This document shows positions 7,469 through 15,251 of a stretch of DNA of 64,000 nucleotides, one piece after another (the stretch's first letter is position 1; each line of letters begins with the position of its first letter). The translations under genes and the position numbers were made by a program. Under the pieces are notes generated by a model. That model worked only from the letters and a program-made list of their open reading frames with translations. It was not told the origin of the DNA and did no database searches. The DNA lies in the NCBI RefSeq assembly GCF_030252345.1, contig NZ_CP126980.1, forward strand, positions 7,889,501-7,953,500. The letters run 5' to 3'. Source of the stretch: Actinoplanes oblitus. Its GTDB lineage: Bacteria > Actinomycetota > Actinomycetes > Mycobacteriales > Micromonosporaceae.

Positions 7469-9091
7469 TCACCAGGTGAAGACACGGCCTCGTGCGGTGT
7501 TGGTCGACGACTGGCCGTCGCGCTCGTACCGGTACGCCATCACCACCGTGTAGTCGCGCCCCCGCCGTGGCGCCGCCCCCGCCGGACCGCACTCCCTCGT
7601 CATCGCGCCCCGGGTGAACGTCAGGCCGGCACACCTGGTCGGCCCGGCCACGGTGGTCCCGGTGTCGGCGTCCCGCAGGGTCACCTCGATGTCGGCGCGA
7701 CCGCCGGCCGGCGCGGTCAGCGACGCCTGGAAGCGCACGTTCCGGCCGACCGAGTGGCACGGGCGCGGGACCAGCGGGCTGCGGGTGGACAGGTCGATGA
7801 CGAAACCCTGGGCGCACTGCCAGGGCCCGTATGCCTCCGGCTCCGGCGACCGGGTCGTCCGATGCGGCCGGGCAGCGGGTCGTTTCACTCGCACCGCCGC
7901 CTTCTTCCGCGCCCGCGACGGGGCCGGCGAGTGCGGCGCGACCCGGGCCGGGTGCGGCTTGCTGGACATGGACGCCACCTGCGGCTGAACGTGCGGCTCG
8001 AGGCCCGGGTGCCACCACGACGTGGCGATGCCGGTGGCGAGCAGCACCCCGGCCAGCACGGCGATCAGGGCGCTGGACCGGAGCCACCGGTGTCGCGGGG
8101 CCACGTTCCGGGGCCGGCGCGCCTGCGGCACGGCATGCCGCCCCGGCAGCCGGATCCCGTCGCGCAGTTCGGGCGGGTCCACCGCCATGTCGTCCGGGTC
8201 GGCCGGCGCCAGGCGGGGTGGCGGGGGCGGCGGCAGCGCCGCGATCCCGGCCAGTTTGCGGGACAGCAGGCGCAGGTCGCGGACCAGCGCCGGGGCGGCC
8301 GGGCGCTGCCGGGGCTTGGCGTGCAGGCAGGCCCGGATCAGTTTCCACAGCTCGTCCGGGATGCCCCGGCGGCGGTGCGGGCGGCCCTCGGCGTGCAGGC
8401 GCATCAGCTCCGGGACCGAGTCGCTGAGGTAGGGCGGCTGCCCGGAGACCAGCTCGTAGAGGAGCACGCCGAGGGCGTACACGTCGGTGGCCGGGCTGGG
8501 CGTGACGCCGTGGAACGCCTCCGGCGCCATGTAGTGCGGCGTGCCGACCACCGCGTTCGGCGTGGTCATGCTGGGCACGTTGAGGATCCGGGCGATCCCG
8601 AAGTCGGTGAGCCGGGTCTCGAGCCGGCCGTCGCGCTCCAGCACCAGGATGTTGTCCGGTTTCAGGTCCCGGTGGATGATCCCCAGCTCGTGCGCCTCGG
8701 CGAGGGCGTCGGCGACCTGCGCGGCGAGCCGGGCCGCCTCGGCCGGGGCGACGGTCCGCACCCGTTCCAGGTGGTCGCGCAGGCTGCCGCCGGCCACCAG
8801 GTCCATCACCAGGCCGAGCGTCTCGCCGACGCTGAACAGGTCGCGGACCCGCACCACGTTGCGGTGCCGCAGCATCAGCAGGATGGTCCGTTCCTGCACG
8901 AACCGGGTGACCAGCCGGGGCTGGCGCAGCAGGCTCTCGTGCAGCAGCTTGACCGCGACGGGTTCCTCGGTGGCGCTGTCCACACCCTGCCAGACGGTGC
9001 CGGTCGCGCCCTGCCCGATCGGTTTCACCAACCGGTACGAATTTCCGACCGAGCGTCCGGCAAGTTCCACGCTGTCCGTGGGATCCTGCAT
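7469..9091 (-). CDS. Membrane-bound serine/threonine protein kinase
   Basis: A 540-residue PknB-type kinase. The kinase domain spans residues ~18-280: glycine loop GQGATGTV, Lys48 in VAVKLL, catalytic HRDLKPDN with Asp142, DFG at 163, and the APE-like MAPE near 188. A proline-rich linker leads to one membrane helix (~338-358, LIAVLAGVLLATGIA), and the last ~180 residues are outside the cell. That outer part has paired cysteines but no PASTA repeats. The start is MQDPTDS at 9091, with AAGGAA upstream; a longer frame has no support. It lies just downstream of a 900-bp gene-free repeat region. Confidence 0.92.
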   Translation of the reverse strand: MQDPTDSVELAGRSVGNSYRLVKPIGQGATGTVWQGVDSATEEPVAVKLLHESLLRQPRLVTRFVQERTILLMLRHRNVVRVRDLFSVGETLGLVMDLVAGGSLRDHLERVRTVAPAEAARLAAQVADALAEAHELGIIHRDLKPDNILVLERDGRLETRLTDFGIARILNVPSMTTPNAVVGTPHYMAPEAFHGVTPSPATDVYALGVLLYELVSGQPPYLSDSVPELMRLHAEGRPHRRRGIPDELWKLIRACLHAKPRQRPAAPALVRDLRLLSRKLAGIAALPPPPPPRLAPADPDDMAVDPPELRDGIRLPGRHAVPQARRPRNVAPRHRWLRSSALIAVLAGVLLATGIATSWWHPGLEPHVQPQVASMSSKPHPARVAPHSPAPSRARKKAAVRVKRPAARPHRTTRSPEPEAYGPWQCAQGFVIDLSTRSPLVPRPCHSVGRNVRFQASLTAPAGGRADIEVTLRDADTGTTVAGPTRCAGLTFTRGAMTRECGPAGAAPRRGRDYTVVMAYRYERDGQSSTNTARGRVFTW

Positions 9092-9450
9092 CAGTCCGGG
9101 GTTCCTTCCACCTGACGGCAGTGCCCCGGAATACTGCGTTTTGTCCGGATGAGCTGGCAAGTCCCCCGCCGCAGATTCGCACGGTCCGGGAGGACTCCCA
9201 CGCTCGCCGTCACGGATTCCGCCAGCGCTCGTTCCCCCGTACAGACCGGATCGCGGTCCCTATGGCGCCTTCCGGCACGGATCGCGGTCCGCTTCGACTT
9301 CTTCCGGCACGACGGATCGCGGTCCGCTTCGGCTTCCGATCGCCATTTTCCGGTACGACTCGGAGTCCCGTGGCCGTCGGCTCGCGAGGCCCGGCCCCCT
9401 TCCGGCCGCCACGCGTGTCGTGCGGGCCCGCCGCCCCTCCCGGTCAAACC
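9092..9450. other. Gene-free stretch with short repeats
   Basis: No gene is supported here. GGATCGCGGTCC occurs three times (9248, 9279, 9314). A 37-bp element at 9351-9387 (CGGTACGACTCGGAGTCCCG...) recurs with a few differences at 33234-33270, each time shortly before a 63-bp repeat array, and in degraded form near 13989. GCGTGTCGTGCGGG is also shared by both loci. Confidence 0.7.
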
Positions 9451-9954
9451 CGGCTGGTCACCACGGTCCCCTCAGACCCCACGACACCACCACCACAACC
9501 AGCCGCAGCCGCCCGGCTGGCCACCACGGTCCCTTCACACCCCGCGAGACCACCACCACGACCAGCCGCAACCGCCCGGCTGGCCACCACGGTTGCCTCA
9601 GACCCCGCGAGACCACCATCAGGACCAGCCGCGGCCGCCCGGCTGGCCACCACGGTTGCCTCACAACCCGCGACACCACCACCACGACCAGCCGCAACCA
9701 CCCGGCTGGCCACCACGGTCCCCTCACACCCCGCGAGACCACCATCAGGACCAGCCGCGGCCGCCCGGCTGGCCACCACGGTCCCCTCACAACCCACGAC
9801 ACCACCACCACGACCAGCCGCAACCACCCGGCTGGCCACCACGGTCCCCTCACACCCCGCGAGACCACCACCAGGACAAGCCGCGGCCACTCGGCTGGCC
9901 ACCACGGTTGCCTCACGGGACGGGGGACCACCATCGGGAGCGGTCGGAGGGGTG
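9451..9954. repeat. 63-bp tandem repeat array, eight copies
   Basis: Copies begin at 9451, 9514, 9577, 9640, 9703, 9766, 9829 and 9892, an exact 63-bp period. Each begins CGGCTGGCCACCACGG and carries GACCACCA...GACCAGCCGC later in the unit. Copies alternate between two slightly different forms. Because 63 is a multiple of three, all six frames stay open and give 21-residue repeats, so open frames here are not evidence of a protein. The array ends 42 bp after the hybrid kinase stop. A related array lies at 33368. Confidence 0.9.
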
Positions 9955-9996
9955 GGTGCGCTCGGGGACGGTGCTCCGGGCGTACCGTGAATCGGT

Positions 9997-12012
9997 CTAC
10001 TCTCGGGTGGGCTGGGGGCCGCACAACGAGCGGATCGCGCCCAGCAGCGTCGATCTGGTGAACGGCTTCTCCAGCAGCATGCTGTTCTCGTCGAGGTGCA
10101 GCTGCGGGCCGAGCGAGGCGGCCGTGTAACCGGACATGTAGAGCACCGGCAGGTCCGGCTGGTGGGTGCGCAGCGCGCCGGCCAGTTCCGGGCCGGTCAT
10201 CGTCGGCATCACCACGTCGGTGATCAGCAGGTCCGGGCGGGCGCCGGAGGCCACCTGGGTGACCGCCATCAGCGCGTCGGTGGCCACCGCGATCTCGTAA
10301 CCGGCCGGCGCGATCAGCCGCTGCACCAGCTGCGCCACGTCCGGCTGGTCCTCGACGATCAGCACCCGGCCGATCACCGCGTTCTTGTCCTTGCGCTCCC
10401 CGGCCGGCTGCGGGCGCTCCTCGGCGGCCGGCAGGTAGATGTGCACGGTGGTGCCCATCCGCGGCTGCGACTCCAGCTCGATGTGCCCGCCCAGGTTCTG
10501 CACGATGCCGGCGGTGGTGGCCAGGCCCAGGCCGGCCGCCGTCGGGCGGGTGGTGAAGAACGGTTCCAGGGCCCGCTTGCGGATCGCCTCGTCCATGCCG
10601 GTGCCGGTGTCGGTCACCACCAGGTGCACCAGCTTGCCGGTGGGCGCGCCCTCGGCCAGCTGGCCGGGCTCGACCACCTCGTTGGTGGCGGCCACCCGCA
10701 GCATGCCGCCGTGCAGCATCGCGTCCCGGGCGTTCGCCGCCAGGTTCACCAGCGCCTGTTCCAGCGGACCGCGCTCGGCCCGGACCGGCCAGACGTCCGG
10801 ATTGAAGGTGAGGTCGAGGCCGATCCGCTCGCCCAGGGTGCGGCTGAACAGCGACTGTACGTCGGTCAGCAGGTCCGGGATCGGGATGACCTCCGGCCGG
10901 TTCCCCTCGCTGCGCCCGAACGCGAGCAGCTGATGGGTGAGCGTCCGCCCGGTGGCCACCGCGTCCATGATGTCCTGGGCCAGCTGGTGCTGCTGGCTGC
11001 CCTCCTCGGACTGGCTGAGGATCATGTCGGCCGAGCCGGCCACCACCGTCATCAGGTTGTTGAAGTCGTGTGACAGGCCGCCGATCAGCTGGCCCAGGCT
11101 GTCCAGCCGGCGCAGGTGGTCGAGCTGCCGTTTGAGGCCGCGGGCGTCGATGTGGTCGGTGGTGTCGGTGATCATGCACAGCACGCCGCCGAAGTCGCCG
11201 TGGTCGTCGCGGACCGGCATCATGCTCATCCGCACGCTGCGCCGCGACCCGTCGGCGCGCATCAGCCGACCGGCGCCGACGGTGGACCGGCCCTGCTTGC
11301 ACTCGGCGATCCGGCGGTCCAGCTCCTTCTGGCCCACGTTGTCCAGGAAGCCGCGCAGCGACACGCCGATCAGCTCGCTGCGGGGCATGCCGAGGACCAC
11401 GCCGATCGGCTCGTTGGCGTAGGTGGCCACCCCTTCCGGGTCGAGCTGCAGCACGCCCTCCGGGATGGTCTCCAGCACCCGGCGGTACCGCTCCTCGGCG
11501 GCGCGCAGCCGTTCCTGGGCGCGGGCGCTGGACACCGCGAGGGACAGCTCGCCGGCGATGTCGCGGGCCAGCTCCACCTCGGGGGTCGAGTAGAACGCGT
11601 CGGGGGTGTGCCGGGTCAGGATCAGGTACCCGGCGTACGTGTTGTCCACGATGACCGGGCTGAGCACCGCTGCCGTGATCCCCTGCTCCGGCGTGGCCAG
11701 GGCGGCGGCCGAGTCACCAGCCAGCACGATCGGGCGCCGGCTGGCGGCGAGCGTGGTCGAGTACTCGTCGTCGGGTGCCTGGCCGGCCCGGTCCAGCACC
11801 CGGGCCAGCGGGCCGGAACGGTCGTCCTCCACGTGGTGGTACGCGATCGGCTCGTACTCGCCGTCGTCGCGCAGCAGTTGGACGCCCGCGCCGTCACCGA
11901 TCATGTCGGCGGCGGCACGGGCGGCGGTGGACCGCACCTCGACCGGGTCCGCCACGGCGCGGCTGAGCGCGAGGGCAAGGTCGGCGAGCGCGTACCGGAG
12001 GGGGTAAGCCAT
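9997..12012 (-). CDS. Hybrid sensor histidine kinase (GAF-PAS-HK-receiver)
   Basis: A ~671-residue cytoplasmic sensor without membrane segments. Domains in order: GAF-like sensor (~1-165), PAS (~170-285), phosphoacceptor helices with His315 in LSHDFNNL, ATPase domain (~400-530; N box VNLAANARDA, G1 VTDTGTGMD, G2 GLGLATTAGI) and a C-terminal receiver (~550-665; LLITDVVMP with the phosphorylatable Asp, and the conserved Lys in LEKPF). LSHDFNN is typical of the group of hybrid kinases that phosphorylate their own receiver. No separate response regulator is next to it. It follows the PRPP synthetase gene by 58 bp on the same strand. The start could also be 5 codons upstream. Confidence 0.9.
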   Translation of the reverse strand: MAYPLRYALADLALALSRAVADPVEVRSTAARAAADMIGDGAGVQLLRDDGEYEPIAYHHVEDDRSGPLARVLDRAGQAPDDEYSTTLAASRRPIVLAGDSAAALATPEQGITAAVLSPVIVDNTYAGYLILTRHTPDAFYSTPEVELARDIAGELSLAVSSARAQERLRAAEERYRRVLETIPEGVLQLDPEGVATYANEPIGVVLGMPRSELIGVSLRGFLDNVGQKELDRRIAECKQGRSTVGAGRLMRADGSRRSVRMSMMPVRDDHGDFGGVLCMITDTTDHIDARGLKRQLDHLRRLDSLGQLIGGLSHDFNNLMTVVAGSADMILSQSEEGSQQHQLAQDIMDAVATGRTLTHQLLAFGRSEGNRPEVIPIPDLLTDVQSLFSRTLGERIGLDLTFNPDVWPVRAERGPLEQALVNLAANARDAMLHGGMLRVAATNEVVEPGQLAEGAPTGKLVHLVVTDTGTGMDEAIRKRALEPFFTTRPTAAGLGLATTAGIVQNLGGHIELESQPRMGTTVHIYLPAAEERPQPAGERKDKNAVIGRVLIVEDQPDVAQLVQRLIAPAGYEIAVATDALMAVTQVASGARPDLLITDVVMPTMTGPELAGALRTHQPDLPVLYMSGYTAASLGPQLHLDENSMLLEKPFTRSTLLGAIRSLCGPQPTRE

Positions 12013-12070
12013 GACACCCATGTGCACATTTTTCGGGTTAAGTGACTGGCGTGCGGGGTGTTCGGCGAAC

Positions 12071-13015
12071 TTAGTGGAAGAGAGCGCTCACCGACTCGCC
12101 GTTGTGGATCCGGCGCATCGCCTCGGCCAGCGCCGACGCCACCGAGATCACGGTGAGTTTCTCGTGCCGCTTGGCGGCCGGGATCGGCACCGTGTTGGTG
12201 CAGACGATCTCCTCGATCTCCTTCTCGGCCGCCAGCCGGCGCACCGCGTCGTTGGTGAACAGGCCGTGCGTACAGGCCACCCGGACGCTGCGCACGTTCC
12301 GCTCGCGCAGGCGGTCGAGCAGCTCGAACACCGTGCTGCCCTTGGCGATCTCGTCGTCCAGCACGATCACGTCCCGGTCGGCGACCTCACCGATGATCGA
12401 GTTGATCACCACCTTGTCGTCGGCGAACCGCTGCTTGGCGCCGGCCGCCACCTCGATGCCGAGCAGCCTGGCGAACGCCGCGGCCTCCTTGGCGTTGCCC
12501 AGGTCCGGGGAGACCACCACGGTGTTGCTCAGGTCGTAGCCGCGGAAGTGGTGGGCCAGCTCGCGCAGCGCGTGCAGGTGGTCGACCGGGATGCTGAAGA
12601 AGCCGTGCACCTGCGGCGAGTGCAGGGTCATGGCCAGCACCCGGTCGGCGCCGGCGGTGGTCAGCAGGTCGGCGACCAGGCGGCCGCCGATCGAGATGCG
12701 GGGGGCGTCCTTCTTGTCGGACCGGGCGTAGGCGTAGTGCGGCAGGACCACGGTGATCCGGCCGGCCGACGCACCCCGGGCGGCGTCGAGCATGAAGAGC
12801 AGCTCGGCGAGATGCTCCTGGGTCGGAGGGACCAGCGGCTGGATCAGGAACACGTCCCGTTCCCGGCAGTTCCCCTGCAGCTGCACCTCGATGCAGTCGT
12901 TGGCGAACCGGGAGATCTTGGTCGGCATCAGCGGGACCGCGAGATGCTCGCAGATCTCCGCGGCCAGTTCAGGATGGGCAGATCCGGTGAAGACGGCGAT
13001 GTCGCGCACGGCCAC
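12071..13015 (-). CDS. Ribose-phosphate pyrophosphokinase (divergent PRPP synthetase)
   Basis: Makes PRPP from ribose 5-phosphate and ATP. The 314 residues cover the whole family fold: N-terminal GSAHPELA, ATP-site ARSDKKDAP (canonical ARQDKK), LHSPQVHGFF (canonical LHTAQIQGFF), and the ribose-phosphate loop VLDDEIAKGST (canonical DD..DTAGT). VSPDLGNAKEA replaces the usual VSPDAGGVKRA. These changes suggest a second PRPP synthetase rather than the main housekeeping copy. The true start is probably GTG 13009: TAGCAT ends 6 bp before it, the pattern of a leaderless promoter. Confidence 0.88.
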   Translation of the reverse strand: MAVRDIAVFTGSAHPELAAEICEHLAVPLMPTKISRFANDCIEVQLQGNCRERDVFLIQPLVPPTQEHLAELLFMLDAARGASAGRITVVLPHYAYARSDKKDAPRISIGGRLVADLLTTAGADRVLAMTLHSPQVHGFFSIPVDHLHALRELAHHFRGYDLSNTVVVSPDLGNAKEAAAFARLLGIEVAAGAKQRFADDKVVINSIIGEVADRDVIVLDDEIAKGSTVFELLDRLRERNVRSVRVACTHGLFTNDAVRRLAAEKEIEEIVCTNTVPIPAAKRHEKLTVISVASALAEAMRRIHNGESVSALFH

Positions 13016-13075
13016 ATGCTAGGTGCCCCGGTTACGGGGTCGTCAGGGACGGTCCGGCACCGTTAGCGTGCTCTC

Positions 13076-13915
13076 ATGAACGGACTGGCGGTCGCGTGCC
13101 GGCGGGTGGTGCACATCTACCGCGCCGAGGCGGGGGACGTGGTGGCCCTGGCCGGGGTTGACCTCTCCATCGCACCGGGCGAGACACTCGCCCTGGTCGG
13201 GCCCTCCGGGTCCGGCAAGTCCACCCTGATCGCGCTGCTCGCGGGCCTGATGCGCCCGTCCGCCGGCCGGATCAACGTGGGCACCTACGACATGGGCAAG
13301 CTCTCCGACGCGGAGATCTCCCGGCTGCGCGGCACCGAGGTCGGCGTGGTCCTCCAGGGCGCCGCCCGCAACCTGCTGCCCTATGCCACGTTGCACCGCA
13401 ACATCTGGCTGGCCCAGCGCCGCGCCGCGCACACCCGCGGCATCAAGCTCGACGATCCGGACCGCATCCTGGACCTGGTCGGCCTGCCCGGTCAGGGCCG
13501 CCGCAAGCTGGCCGACCTCACCCCGGGTGGCCGGCAGCGCGCCGCCCTGGCCGTCGGCATCGCCACCGGCCCGGGACTGCTGCTGGTCGATGAGCCGACC
13601 AGCCGCCTGGACACGGCCGGCCGCGACGAGGTCCTGGACGCACTCGAAACGGTGAACCAGGAACGGGAGACCACGATCGTGGTGGTCACCCACGACAACG
13701 AGGTCGGCTCCCGCCTGGGCCGCGCGGTCACCATCCGCGACGGCCGGGTCGGCGCGGAGGGCCGCGACGGCCAGGACTTCGCCGTGGTCGCCGGGGACGG
13801 CACGGTCCAGCTGCCGCCGGAGGTGCTGGGCTCCTATCCGCCCGGCACCCTGTTCACCGTCCAGCACGTGGACGGCGAGGTCACGCTGGTCCCCGGCGGC
13901 ACCGAGGCCGCCTGA
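13076..13915 (+). CDS. Orphan ABC transporter ATP-binding protein
   Basis: A 279-residue ATPase of the MacB/LolD type. Walker A is GPSGSGKST (~residues 42-50), Q-loop VVLQGAARN, Walker B LLLVDEPTS and H-loop VVVTHDNE. The signature is degenerate (LTPGGRQRAA instead of LSGGQ), which also occurs in some family members. The last ~60 residues after the ATPase core are an extension (FAVVAGDGTVQLPPEVLGSYPPGTLFTVQ). No permease is adjacent. It is divergent from the PRPP synthetase; TAGCGT ends 6 bp before ATG, so it is probably leaderless. Confidence 0.85.
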   Translation: MNGLAVACRRVVHIYRAEAGDVVALAGVDLSIAPGETLALVGPSGSGKSTLIALLAGLMRPSAGRINVGTYDMGKLSDAEISRLRGTEVGVVLQGAARNLLPYATLHRNIWLAQRRAAHTRGIKLDDPDRILDLVGLPGQGRRKLADLTPGGRQRAALAVGIATGPGLLLVDEPTSRLDTAGRDEVLDALETVNQERETTIVVVTHDNEVGSRLGRAVTIRDGRVGAEGRDGQDFAVVAGDGTVQLPPEVLGSYPPGTLFTVQHVDGEVTLVPGGTEAA

Positions 13916-13918
13916 CGG

Positions 13919-13940
13919 TCCGCGCGGCCTCCGGCGCGGA
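13919..13940 (+). terminator. Hairpin after orphan ABC ATPase
   Basis: A 7-bp stem (TCCGCGC and GCGCGGA, 8-nt loop) directly follows the stop. It is a plausible terminator of modest strength. Confidence 0.4.
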
Positions 13941-14068
13941 TCCGGCCCGCTCGGCGGTCACGGATCCAGCATCACGCCAAACCCGATTCGGTACGCCTGT
14001 GCGGAGTCCCGCCGAGCAGCGCGAGGCAGTCCCGCCCCCGGACCGCCCGGCGACCGCCGGGCGGATCG

Positions 14069-14854
14069 TCAGTAATAGCGGCGCCGGCGGCGCTGGCCGG
14101 GCCACATCTTCCGGGTGAACAGCAGCGCCGCGCCGAAGCTGGCGACCACCACCACGATGACCAGCGGGGAGCTGAGGCCGCCCGAGCTCTGGTTCGTGCC
14201 GACCGCGGCGAGCGCCGGTGCGGGCGCAGCCGCCGAGGTCGTGGCGGCGGCCGGCGGCGGCGCGGTGGGCAGCGCGGCGAAGTCGACGATGTTGCTGCTC
14301 TCCAGCAGGGTCATGTGGGTCATCACGAACTGGTTGGCCCGCTGCGCCAGCTTCCGCACGCTGTCGTTGCGGGTGCTGGCCCGGATCGTCGCGATCGCCG
14401 GGAAAATCTTGCCGTGCGCGGCGCGCAGCCGGTCGATGTAGATCTGGTCGAAATCGGCCCCTTCGGCGTTGCGCATCTCGCCGAGCCAGCCCTGCTGATC
14501 GGCGTTGGGCGCGTTGGGCAGCGTGATGCCCAGCTTCTTGGCGGCGGCCCGGTCCATCCGGTCCAGCACCACGTGCTGGGCGGCGATGTTCTTGCCGATC
14601 TGCTGGATCCGCGGGTCCTTCGACTTCTCCTGCGCCATCTGACCGGCCGGAATCTCCCACAGACCGGCCAGCCGGACCTTCACCACGAAGTCCCGGTCGG
14701 CCGCGGAGACCGCGCCGTCCCCGGTGTCGGTGATCAACTGGTTCGGTGGGTCCGGCACCCCCGGCTCGCTCGCCTGGGCGGCCTGAGACTGCAACAGGAC
14801 CAGCGCCAGGACGGCGAAGACGAGCCCGATCCATCTCCGTTCGGTGGCGGCCAC
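14069..14854 (-). CDS. DUF4142 domain protein, secreted and membrane-anchored
   Basis: A 261-residue protein with an N-terminal signal peptide (WIGLVFAVLALVLLQSQAAQA), a DUF4142 helical domain (~40-180; DRDFVVKVRLAGLWEIPAGQMAQ, QHVVLDRM and TRNDSVRKLAQRANQFVMTHM), an Ala/Pro linker, one C-terminal membrane helix (PLVIVVVVASFGAALLFT) and a basic tail RRRRRYY. The start is GTG 14854 because AAGGAGG lies 5 bp before it; an in-frame GTG at 14869 overlaps that site. DUF4142 is ferritin-like in fold, but its function is not known. The protein should sit on the outer face of the membrane. Confidence 0.85.
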   Translation of the reverse strand: MAATERRWIGLVFAVLALVLLQSQAAQASEPGVPDPPNQLITDTGDGAVSAADRDFVVKVRLAGLWEIPAGQMAQEKSKDPRIQQIGKNIAAQHVVLDRMDRAAAKKLGITLPNAPNADQQGWLGEMRNAEGADFDQIYIDRLRAAHGKIFPAIATIRASTRNDSVRKLAQRANQFVMTHMTLLESSNIVDFAALPTAPPPAAATTSAAAPAPALAAVGTNQSSGGLSSPLVIVVVVASFGAALLFTRKMWPGQRRRRRYY

Positions 14855-15251
14855 ACGAACCTCCTTCACAGCCCTCGCACAGCTTCTTATGCACGAGAAC
14901 GGATCCGGACCACCCGATGGATCAATCCGCGCCAGAGTCTTTCGGCCCTGGCGAAATCTTCGTCGAACCGCTAGCCCGTCTCCGGGTCCTCACCCGGCCG
15001 CGATCCCGCACGCCGCACCACGGAGGCTCGGAGTCACCTCTAGACCGAGGCTACGGCGTGGACCCGCATCGCGCCCGGCAGCAGCCGCCGTACACCTAAC
15101 CGCACCGCACGCCGACCCTCGCCGCACACCTAACCGCACCGCACGCCGAATCGCAGCGCACGCCGGACGCCGCCGCACGCCGCACGCCGGACGCCGGACA
15201 CCGGACGCCGCCGCACGCCGCCGCGCGCTCGGCCGGCTGCCGAAACGCCGC
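14855..15251. repeat. Gene-free, low-complexity CGCACGCCG-rich stretch
   Basis: No gene is supported. A 23-bp direct repeat (CACCTAACCGCACCGCACGC...) occurs at 15093 and 15127, and the stretch 15140-15235 is a run of CGCACGCCG/CGGACGCCG variants ending at the last permease gene. It may act as a weak terminator region, but I see no clear hairpin. Confidence 0.6.

Noticed and set aside
9451..9954. CRISPR array
   Set aside because: The whole 63-bp unit is repeated with no unique spacers, and no cas genes are near.
9458..11302. Open frame joining the 63-bp array and the hybrid kinase gene
   Set aside because: The kinase in the other frame has full domains. The array keeps every frame open, so this is no evidence of coding.
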